From NCBI RefSeq assembly GCF_031846185.1, contig NZ_JAVRIF010000009.1, forward strand, positions 62,001 to 126,000: 64,000 nucleotides of DNA, read 5' to 3'. The stretch comes from Thalassotalea_H castellviae. GTDB taxonomy: Bacteria; Pseudomonadota; Gammaproteobacteria; Enterobacterales; Alteromonadaceae. Position 1 is the stretch's first letter, and each line of letters opens with the position of its first letter. A program made the translations under genes and the position numbers. Positions 45,594 to 52,502 of the stretch are shown piece by piece. The notes beneath the pieces were generated by a model. It was not told the DNA's origin and did not search any database. It saw nothing but the letters and a program-made list of their open reading frames with translations.

Positions 45594-46499
45594 TTAAATC
45601 TTCAATTTATTTAATTCAATTGAAATATGCGAAACTTGCGGTAAAATTTCTTTAACAATGGCTTTATATTCGGCTATTTTTAGCGGTTTATTTGATGATA
45701 AGGATAACATAGCTGATTGGTGAGAACTGGCTATCTTCCAGACATGAATATCATGTATAACAGTATTTTTCTCATTCATAGCTATAGAAACTTTCTCTAA
45801 GGTTGAAGTTTCTACAGACTTATCTAAAAGTATCGCGCTTGATTCTTTTATTAAACCAAAAGACCAGTGAAATATAACCATCGCCCCAACGATTCCCATT
45901 AATGGGTCTATCCACACTATTCCAATATATTTACCGATTAATAGCGCGACAATAGCAAGAACAGAAGTCAATGTGTCGGCTAAGACGTGGAGATAAGCGG
46001 CTTTCATGTTTTGATCATGGTGATGGTGTGAATGATCATGATGGTGATGGTGATCTTTTAAAATCAAAGCTGACACTAAATTAACCAAAAGACCAATGAA
46101 CGCCACGATAATTGCTTCACTAAACTGAATATTCTGTGGTTCAACAAGTCGCTGAATTGATTCAATGATCATCATAAGTGCAACTATGCCTAACGCAACA
46201 GCACTCGCGAATCCCCCAAGATAATTCACTTTTCCTGTGCCAAAACTAAATGACTTATTGTTCATATGCTTCTTGGCATAATGATAGGCAAATAATGTGA
46301 TCAGAAATGCGGCTGAATGAGTCCCCATATGCCAACCATCGGCAAGTAATGCCATAGAGCCTGACCACGTGCCAGCAGCAATTTCAAGGGTCATTATCAG
46401 TGTAGTTAACCAAAATACAATTTTTACTTTATGTGTGTTTTTGGCGTTATCTACACCAAAATCATGAGAATGTTGCCATTGTATTGTTGAATCACTCAC
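45594..46499 (-). CDS. dmeF: Cation diffusion facilitator, DmeF type (Co/Ni/Cd efflux)
   Basis: The 301-residue CDF exporter has six helices. The first metal site is in LLADGWHMGTHSA and the second in YLHVLADTLTSV. A His-rich cytoplasmic loop (HHHHHDHSHHHH, about 152-166) lies between helices IV and V. FGTGKVNYLGGFASAV and GAMVIFHWSFGLIKESSAILLD fit the DmeF subgroup, which exports cobalt, nickel or cadmium, better than ZitB. A broken RcnR/FrmR-family repressor gene is divergent from it, as expected for this exporter class. Confidence 0.88.
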   Translation of the reverse strand: MSDSTIQWQHSHDFGVDNAKNTHKVKIVFWLTTLIMTLEIAAGTWSGSMALLADGWHMGTHSAAFLITLFAYHYAKKHMNNKSFSFGTGKVNYLGGFASAVALGIVALMMIIESIQRLVEPQNIQFSEAIIVAFIGLLVNLVSALILKDHHHHHDHSHHHHDQNMKAAYLHVLADTLTSVLAIVALLIGKYIGIVWIDPLMGIVGAMVIFHWSFGLIKESSAILLDKSVETSTLEKVSIAMNEKNTVIHDIHVWKIASSHQSAMLSLSSNKPLKIAEYKAIVKEILPQVSHISIELNKLKI

Positions 46500-46554
46500 T
46501 TTATTTCCTTAACTATTGAAACATGAATATTGAAGATGACTTAAGCTTAATAAC

Positions 46555-46571
46555 ATACCCCCGCTGAGTAT
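46555..46571. promoter_or_regulatory. Candidate RcnR/FrmR-type operator
   Basis: ATACCCCCGCTGAGTAT contains a C5 tract flanked by ATAC and AGTAT. This resembles the G/C-tract plus AT-rich inverted repeat bound by RcnR/FrmR/CsoR-family repressors. It sits between dmeF and the repressor remnant, about 55 bases upstream of the dmeF start. Confidence 0.5.
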
Positions 46572-46592
46572 ATTTAAAAAGTAAAAAATTAC

Positions 46593-46867
46593 ATATTTCA
46601 TACACATAAAGATCAAAAGAAACTCATAAATCGAGTCAGGTGGGTAAAAGATCAATTGATTTCATGACAAAACACCTTAATAATCATTCGAATAGTATGG
46701 CGGTATTACAACAAATAATGGCTTTAAAAGGCGCTGTAAACGGATTAATGAAAAAGTTGTTGGAAGCTCATTTGTGTGAGCATTTAGGCTCTAAAAATTT
46801 AACAGCCAAAAGACGTAAAGAAGAAGTCGAACAAGTCATTATACTGCTTAAAAGTTACTTAAAATAA
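46593..46867 (+). pseudogene. Broken RcnR/FrmR-family metal-sensing repressor
   Basis: The C-terminal half, AVLQQIMALKGAVNGLMKKLLEAHLCEHL through LLKSYLK, is a clear member of the RcnR/FrmR/CsoR family. The N-terminal half is in another frame: from 46593 it reads FHTHKDQKKLINRVRWVKDQLI, matching RcnR's H-T-x-x-D-K-x-K-L start, then hits a stop at 46665. The total length, 275 bases, is 91 codons plus two bases, so a two-base insertion fits. The initiator position is ATA, not ATG, and the Cys ligand before AVLQQ is replaced by Ser. His3 and the two His near HLCEHL remain. A 75-residue product from GTG 46640 would lack helix 1. Confidence 0.8.
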
Positions 46868-46983
46868 TGAGAGATAAGTACCTTAAAAAACACGGCAAAT
46901 ATACGCACAAGGGTGTTGTAAATCGCTTGCCTAGTGTTTAAAAATATGAATAGTTAACGGCACTTAAAACCTTAACAAATATA

Positions 46984-48180
46984 TTACTGACGATTCTTAG
47001 GTTTAAAATTTAAGATGGAAACAGGTACTGTTTTTTTCACGGGAAATTCGTCAAAAGCTTTACGTGAAATAATACGACCCAATCGGCTTTCAATAGCACA
47101 TAACTCACGAAAGTTATCCTTAGAGACCAAAGAAATAGCTTCACCGCTTTCACCTGCCCGTCCCGTTCTGCCTATGCGATGAATATAATCTTCAACTTTT
47201 GCTGGTAAATCATAATTTATTACCCGTGCTAAATCGCCTATATCAATACCTCGTGCGGCGATCCCCGTCGACACTAAAAAGTCAATTTTACCGGATTTAA
47301 AATCATTTAAAATACGCTCTCTTATTTCTTGCGTACGACCACTGTGAATACATTGTGCTTTAATACCGCGTTTTTCTAATTGGCTTACCAGTTTTGCAGC
47401 CCCATGTTTTGTTTCAATAAAAATTAGCGCTTGTTGCCAATTGAATTTCTGAATCAAAAAACTGAGTAATGCTGATTTATTGCTTTTATCTGTCGTTACT
47501 AACCATTGATCAATTTTCGGCTGAGAAGCACTGTCTAAAGCAATAGAAATTTCACGTGCTTGCTGGTCAATGGCGCGCTTTGCCAATGCACGAACATCTT
47601 CAGACATCGTTGCTGAAAACAGTAAATTTTGTCGAGAACTTGGTAAACGTTCTATAATTTTATTAATGTCATCAATAAACCCCATATCCAACATTCTGTC
47701 GGCTTCGTCTAATACTAACACCTCTAATTCGTCAAAATGTAAAAGCCGTTGATGAGCTAAATCTAAAAGTCTACCCGGAGTAGCAACGAGAATATCTACG
47801 CCCCAAATTAAGCGTTGCTTCTGTGGCTCAATATCTGTTCCTCCGTAAACTGCCAAAGAACTAACTTCTAGGTACTTAGTATATTGGGCAATACTCGCTT
47901 CAACTTGTATGGCCAATTCACGGGTGGGTGTAAGGACAAGTGCGCGAATACGTTTACCACGCAAGGTTTTATCATGATTAAATTTTTCAAGCAAAGGAAG
48001 TACAAAACTAGCGGTTTTACCTGTACCTGTTTGTGCTGCAGCAATTAAATCTTTTCCAGATAAAACAACTGGGATTGCTTGTTGTTGAATCGGTGTGGGC
48101 TTGGTATATCCTAATTCAGCAACGGTTTTTAATAATGCGTCAGATAACCCCAGTGTTGAAAACGGCATAGTGTTATCCAT
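46984..48180 (-). CDS. DEAD-box RNA helicase, RhlE-like
   Basis: The 398-residue helicase core resembles RhlE: FSTLGLSDALLKTVAELGYTKPTPIQQQAIP (Q motif), AAQTGTGKTAS, PTRELA, VLDEADRMLDMGF, SAT, TGIAARGIDI and HRIGRTGRAG. Unlike E. coli RhlE it has almost no basic C-terminal tail (ends FKPKNRQ). RhlE proteins act in ribosome assembly and RNA decay. ATG 48180 overlaps the yehS stop by eight bases; a second Met four codons later is possible. Confidence 0.9.
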   Translation of the reverse strand: MDNTMPFSTLGLSDALLKTVAELGYTKPTPIQQQAIPVVLSGKDLIAAAQTGTGKTASFVLPLLEKFNHDKTLRGKRIRALVLTPTRELAIQVEASIAQYTKYLEVSSLAVYGGTDIEPQKQRLIWGVDILVATPGRLLDLAHQRLLHFDELEVLVLDEADRMLDMGFIDDINKIIERLPSSRQNLLFSATMSEDVRALAKRAIDQQAREISIALDSASQPKIDQWLVTTDKSNKSALLSFLIQKFNWQQALIFIETKHGAAKLVSQLEKRGIKAQCIHSGRTQEIRERILNDFKSGKIDFLVSTGIAARGIDIGDLARVINYDLPAKVEDYIHRIGRTGRAGESGEAISLVSKDNFRELCAIESRLGRIISRKAFDEFPVKKTVPVSILNFKPKNRQ

Positions 48181-48631
48181 GAAACTTAATTTGTAGCCCT
48201 TTTAAAAAGGTCGATAACACCTCATCAGAGCACATCTTGTAATGTTTATGATTGACGTTTCTAAAGAAAGCACTTAATTCATATTTACCTAAGGTTAAAC
48301 CAGCTAAAGACAAAATTTCAATCACCTCATCAGCTTTTAATGCTAAAGCGATTTTTACCTTGTTAAAAATAATATTATTGGTTAACTCATTTTGTGGAGC
48401 CGGCTGTGGGCCATCTTTCGCGCCACGTTTGTCAATAATTAAACCATTTAAAAACCGGGCAAAATCTATGTCTGAAATTTCTCGATAATCAGCATGATCT
48501 TTTTCTTGATAAAAATGGGCTAATTGCTCTGTAGTTACATGACTTTGACCAAGCAAAAATATCGAGATAATTTGTTGGTCAGTTAAGGAAAATATTTTAC
48601 TGATTCGACGAAGAAGATCATTGTTTATCAT
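48173..48631 (-). CDS. yehS: DUF1456 family protein YehS
   Basis: The 152-residue protein contains two DUF1456 repeats, at about 1-75 (MINNDLLRRISKIFSLTDQQIISIF, then FARFLNGLIIDKRG) and 85-150 (NNIIFNKVKIALALKADEVIEIL, then STFLKGLQIK), the layout of E. coli YehS. Its function is unknown. Its stop overlaps the start of the RhlE-like gene, so both are translated from one message, which hints at an RNA-related role. Confidence 0.88.
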   Translation of the reverse strand: MINNDLLRRISKIFSLTDQQIISIFLLGQSHVTTEQLAHFYQEKDHADYREISDIDFARFLNGLIIDKRGAKDGPQPAPQNELTNNIIFNKVKIALALKADEVIEILSLAGLTLGKYELSAFFRNVNHKHYKMCSDEVLSTFLKGLQIKFHG

Positions 48632-48659
48632 AAGTTACTCTTTAAATTTTTAATGATTG

Positions 48660-50264
48660 TTAGGCAACATGTTGCGCTTGCACTTGACTGTCTAGGTATT
48701 CGTCTAACGTACCTTGAAAATTAACAACTTGCTTATCTTTAATATCAATGATTCTAGTTGCTAAACTTGAAACAAATTTTCGGTCATGGCTGACAAAAAT
48801 TAACGTACCTTCAAAATCTTTTAAGGCATTATTTAACGCGTCAATGGCTTCAATATCCATATGGTTAGTCGGCTCATCCATGATCAATACATTTACATCG
48901 GCCATCATTAACATACCAAATAACAGGCGATTTTTTTCACCTCCTGAACAATTACGTGCCTTTTTATTAGCATCATCATCGGTAAACAGCATTCGGCCTA
49001 ACATGCCACGAACACTTAAATCATTATGACAAGGTCTACGCCATTGAGACATCCACTCCATCAAGGTTAAATCGTTATCAAAAAAAGCACTACTGTCTTG
49101 AGGACAATAACCCACTGAGGCATTTTCAGACCATTTAATAACACCTTCGTTTTGTGTTAACTCGCTTACTAAACAACGCAAAAACGTGGTTTTTCCTACG
49201 CCATTTTCACCAATAATAGCTAACTTAGCACCCGCTTCTAATAATAAGTCACCCTTGCTAAAAAGCGCTTCTCCATCAAACCCATGACCCAAGTTTTCTA
49301 ATTCTAATGCCTGACGATGCATTTTTTTACCCGGAGCAAATGCAATTTTAGGAGTAATTCGACTTGATGACTTCACTTCGTCTAACTTAATTTTATCCAT
49401 TTTTTTAGCACGAGAACTTGCTTGTTTCGCTTTAGAAGCGTTTGCTCCGAAACGATTGACAAAGTCTTGTAATTCGGCAATTTCAGCTTCTTTTTTCTCA
49501 TTACCTGATAACAATTGCTCTCTTAATAAGGAAGATTGCGCTAGATAAAATTCATAGTTTCCAGGGTAAATTCGTAACTCACCGTAGTCTATATCAGCCA
49601 TATGAGTACAGACGGCATTTAAAAAGTGCCTATCATGCGAAATGATGATCATCGTGCATTTACGCTTATTTAATTCTGCTTCTAACCAGCTGATAGTATG
49701 AATATCTAAGTTGTTGGTTGGCTCATCGAGTAATAAAATATCAGGGTTTGCAAATAACGCTTGCGCCAGAAGTACACGCAACTTCCAACCTGGGGCAACT
49801 TGCTGCATAGAGCCATAATGAAATGACTCTTCAATACCGGCATCAAGTAATATTTCACCGGCACGACTTTCAGCTGTGTAACCATCCATTTCAGCAAATT
49901 CACTTTCTAATTCGCCAGCACGCATGCCATCTGCTTCAGACATTTCAGTTTGCGCATAAATCGCATCTCGTTCTTGCTTAACCTTCCATAAAGCCATATC
50001 GCCCATGATTACCGTATCGATAACAGAAAATTCTTCAAAAGCAAATTGATCTTGTCCTAAGGTACTGACTTTGTTACCTGTACTAACTGAAACATTACCT
50101 GAGCTTGGTACTAAATCACCACTGAGTATTTTCATAAAGGTTGATTTGCCACAACCATTAGCGCCTATTAAACCGTAGCGATTACCATTACCGAATTTAG
50201 CGGAAATATTTTCAAACAAAGGCTCAGCGCCAAACTGCATTGTAATGTTAGAGGTAGAGATCAA
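48660..50264 (-). CDS. ybiT: ABC-F family ATPase, YbiT type (copy 2)
   Basis: This 534-residue paralog of the protein at 10492-12099 shares its whole layout: GANGCGKST, the arm region AEMDGYTAESRAGE, LLLDEPTNNLD, the linker NASKAKQASSRAKK, GENGVGKTT, CSGGEKNR and LIMDEPTNHMD. The signature in cassette 2 is CSGGE rather than LSGGE. It should act on ribosomes, not in transport. It lies just upstream of yehS and may be in one operon (gap 28 bases). A long inverted repeat precedes it. Confidence 0.92.
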   Translation of the reverse strand: MISTSNITMQFGAEPLFENISAKFGNGNRYGLIGANGCGKSTFMKILSGDLVPSSGNVSVSTGNKVSTLGQDQFAFEEFSVIDTVIMGDMALWKVKQERDAIYAQTEMSEADGMRAGELESEFAEMDGYTAESRAGEILLDAGIEESFHYGSMQQVAPGWKLRVLLAQALFANPDILLLDEPTNNLDIHTISWLEAELNKRKCTMIIISHDRHFLNAVCTHMADIDYGELRIYPGNYEFYLAQSSLLREQLLSGNEKKEAEIAELQDFVNRFGANASKAKQASSRAKKMDKIKLDEVKSSSRITPKIAFAPGKKMHRQALELENLGHGFDGEALFSKGDLLLEAGAKLAIIGENGVGKTTFLRCLVSELTQNEGVIKWSENASVGYCPQDSSAFFDNDLTLMEWMSQWRRPCHNDLSVRGMLGRMLFTDDDANKKARNCSGGEKNRLLFGMLMMADVNVLIMDEPTNHMDIEAIDALNNALKDFEGTLIFVSHDRKFVSSLATRIIDIKDKQVVNFQGTLDEYLDSQVQAQHVA

Positions 50265-50351
50265 AAGTGCGTTCCTGAATTGAATATTGGCTTGGCTAAT
50301 GACACTTTTAAAAATGGTGTATTAGCAGTAAAGGTAAAACGTCGTATCAAT

Positions 50352-50413
50352 AAAATACCGGTAAACGTTAACAGATATCAGCATTTAGCTACGCTTTTAA
50401 TTACCGGTATTTT
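50352..50413 (-). promoter_or_regulatory. 13-base inverted repeat in the leader of ABC-F copy 2
   Basis: AAAATACCGGTAA (50352-50364) and TTACCGGTATTTT (50401-50413) are perfect complements separated by 36 bases, about 90-150 bases upstream of the ABC-F start. On the minus strand the second arm runs into TTTTATT, so it could form an attenuator. The rest of the gap to 50597 shows nothing certain. Confidence 0.5.
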
Positions 50414-50597
50414 TGAAGTCGCGCATTATACAGGAATAAAACGCCAAGCTATAGTCTATATTGGCTTTTTATGTATAAATTTTCACCACAAGAAAAGCTT
50501 TCAATTTCGAGATTCAACTGATTGACAAAATAGAGGGCTTAATAACAGATTGCATCGACCGACTTAAAAGGGAGACACTTTCCAGCACCACAATAAA

Positions 50598-50730
50598 AAT
50601 GTAATTTAATTACAAAACTTGTTTATGTAATCATAAAAATTAATAAAAACAAACCTTAAAACCAACTAAATATCAATAAAACCACACAAAAAATGTAATT
50701 TAAAAACACAAATGTAATTTAATTACAAAA
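50598..50730 (+). promoter_or_regulatory. Repeated operator-like palindromes GTAATT-N-AATTAC
   Basis: The same 20-base sequence occurs at 50598-50617 and 50711-50730, each with core palindrome GTAATTTAATTAC (50601-50613 and 50714-50726). Half-sites ATGTAAT follow at about 50624-50630 and 50693-50700. The second full copy ends just before the -35 box of the downstream gene. Confidence 0.7.
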
Positions 50731-50735
50731 AATCC

Positions 50736-50763
50736 TTTACAAGTAAAATTAAATTAGTATAAT
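50736..50763 (+). promoter_or_regulatory. Sigma-70 promoter of the DUF3718-like gene
   Basis: TTTACA (50736-50741), a 16-base spacer and perfect TATAAT (50758-50763); the start near 50770 leaves a leader of about 55 bases. Confidence 0.75.
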
Positions 50764-50825
50764 TACTCTATCTTAAGTGATTGGCACTTAAGCCAATTAA
50801 TTATCTACGTGATTTAGAGGTTTAT

Positions 50826-51257
50826 ATGAAAAATTTATTAGCTGTTTTATCGTTAGTTTTATTCACTTCATCTGCAAGTGCTTCAAGTTCAAATGTGAAA
50901 TTCGTTTCATTAGACAACACAGCAGAAAGTAAAATCTGTGTTTTAGCTGCAACAAATGGTTATAGAGCAGCGATTAAGCAAGCAGAAAAAATGAATAATG
51001 TTCATGCTTATAACATCACATGTAACGGTCAAAACATTCGTGATTTTTCTAACTCATTTAAAGCACAACCGGTAAAAGCTATCGAAAAATCAGTTTTTAT
51101 TAAACCTGCCAATAACTCGATTGAGTCTATGATTTGTGCTCAAGCAGTTAAAAATGGTCTAGACTCTGTTGTTGGTAAAACAAAATATGATGTTAATGAA
51201 ATGGTTTGTAACGGTTTACGTATCAGTCAATTCGTTAAGCGTTATAGCAACTCTTAA
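50826..51257 (+). CDS. Exported small protein with two Cys-CNG repeats (DUF3718-like)
   Basis: The 143-residue protein starts at ATG 50826, after AGAGG; the frame is open 15 codons further but lacks a signal there. Residues 1-20 (MKNLLAVLSLVLFTSSASA) are a signal peptide. The mature part has two copies of one unit: KICVLAATNGYRAA...TCNGQNIRDFSNSF and MICAQAVKNGLDSV...VCNGLRISQFVKRY. Each has two Cys that could form a disulfide. The unit resembles the DUF3718 protein at 23085. Function unknown; periplasmic by its signal. Confidence 0.8.
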   Translation: MKNLLAVLSLVLFTSSASASSSNVKFVSLDNTAESKICVLAATNGYRAAIKQAEKMNNVHAYNITCNGQNIRDFSNSFKAQPVKAIEKSVFIKPANNSIESMICAQAVKNGLDSVVGKTKYDVNEMVCNGLRISQFVKRYSNS

Positions 51258-51304
51258 TTGAGAAAGTTTTAGTTTTTTTGTAACTCCCCTTACAAAGACT
51301 TTTT

Positions 51305-51331
51305 AGCCACGTACATCACGTGGCTTTTTTA
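51305..51331 (+). terminator. Terminator after the DUF3718-like gene
   Basis: AGCCACGT pairs with ACGTGGCT across ACATC and is followed by T6. Confidence 0.93.
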
Positions 51332-51515
51332 TTTAAAAATCCACGCTAAGTTCAGAAATTAATAAGTAACAATCCACTTTAGGTACCCAAAGACGTTTCA
51401 AATTTATTTGACTCTATATTTAGAATTTCATGGCAAAGCTGTGATTCATATAAAATAAATAATATACTGTTTAATAAAGCTTGCATAAGGAATCAAATCA
51501 TTAGATTTGAATAAT

Positions 51516-51839
51516 ATGCGCATTATGAATGAAGTTATAGACACAATATCTAAAGGTAATGTATACGTTATGAAACATTCGTTGTTTTCTGATGTGATAC
51601 GAATAGGATGTACGCCACAATCGCCGGAAGAATATGCCAAGACTTTGTCAAAAACGACGCCTGGTGAATATAAAGTAGTCTTTCAACTTTATTGTGAAAA
51701 TCCCTGCCAAATAAAAAAGCAAGTGAGAGAATATTTACGTGCCAAAAAATATGTCAATGAATTTTATCAAGTGCCTCCTGAAAAAGCAGAAAAGCTACTA
51801 AAAGCAGAAACATTAAAAATCCCCATTCTTCATAAATAA
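51516..51839 (+). CDS. GIY-YIG family protein, T5orf172/MUG113 type
   Basis: The roughly 107-residue protein matches the T5orf172 branch of GIY-YIG nucleases: NVYVMKHSLFSDVIRIGCT for the strand pair (VYV and RIG in place of GIY and YIG), SPEEYAKTLSKTTPGEYKVVFQLYCENP, the helix QIKKQVREYLRAKK, and NEFYQVPPEKAEKLL with the candidate catalytic Glu. As a stand-alone short domain its target is unknown. The start is uncertain (TTG 51507, ATG 51516 or ATG 51525), and no strong ribosome site is seen. Confidence 0.72.
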   Translation: MRIMNEVIDTISKGNVYVMKHSLFSDVIRIGCTPQSPEEYAKTLSKTTPGEYKVVFQLYCENPCQIKKQVREYLRAKKYVNEFYQVPPEKAEKLLKAETLKIPILHK

Positions 51840-51857
51840 GGGTTGGTAGTTCTCTAT

Positions 51858-52478
51858 TTATTGATCCGTTATCATAGTTGATAAAAGTTGAGTGGCGCCT
51901 TCAGCGGTTAAACCATTAACAACACCTTGTTGATTTTCCAAAGATTGATTTTGACTGACTTTCCATTTTCCAACCATATCATTTATTTCAACCTCAATGC
52001 CTACAATGCCTGATAACATTTTCTCAATATAGTGGCTTGGCGCATCACTTACCGACCAAGGTTTAGGTTGATGCACTTCATGTAGGTTTGTTAGATGATT
52101 AACAATGGCTAATTTAGTTTCATTCTCATGTCTAAATTTAAGAGTCCCTTTGACATGCACTGCAATATAATTCCACGTAGGAACCGCTCGGCCATGCTCT
52201 TGCTTAGAAGGATAATAATTAGGAGAGATATAACCATTAGGCCCATTAAAAACAACTAATACATCTTCACTCTCTTGCTTCATTTTCCAAAGTGAATTCG
52301 CTTTAGCAATATGCGCAAAAAGTACCTTTTTTCCCTCTTTTTTCTCTAGATAAAAAGGTAGGTGGTTAACTTCAATTCCTGAGTCTACTTTAGAGATTAA
52401 ACTGGCAAAGGGAAATTGTCCGATCAGTTCGATTAAAGTAGCTTCATTAGACTCTTGAAAATGTTTCGGGATATACAC
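51858..52478 (-). CDS. PaiB family FMN-binding protein
   Basis: The 206-residue protein matches PaiB (pfam FMN_bind_2): MYIPKHFQ start, HLPFYLEKKEGKKVLFAHIAKANSLWK, YISPNYYPSKQEHGRAVPTWNY and HYIEKMLSGIVGIEVEI. It has a split-barrel flavin fold; in Bacillus PaiB is described as a regulator of protease and sporulation genes. The start is GTG 52478, fixed by the conserved MYIP. AGGA lies ten bases upstream. Confidence 0.92.
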   Translation of the reverse strand: MYIPKHFQESNEATLIELIGQFPFASLISKVDSGIEVNHLPFYLEKKEGKKVLFAHIAKANSLWKMKQESEDVLVVFNGPNGYISPNYYPSKQEHGRAVPTWNYIAVHVKGTLKFRHENETKLAIVNHLTNLHEVHQPKPWSVSDAPSHYIEKMLSGIVGIEVEINDMVGKWKVSQNQSLENQQGVVNGLTAEGATQLLSTMITDQ

Positions 52479-52502
52479 TTATAACTTTTCCTATGTGAAG
52501 TT

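Noticed and set aside
50280..50525. 81-codon plus-strand frame in the ABC-F leader, starting at TTG
   Set aside because: It has no ribosome site, begins with TTG, and runs through the 13-base inverted repeat. It is better explained as noncoding leader on the other strand.
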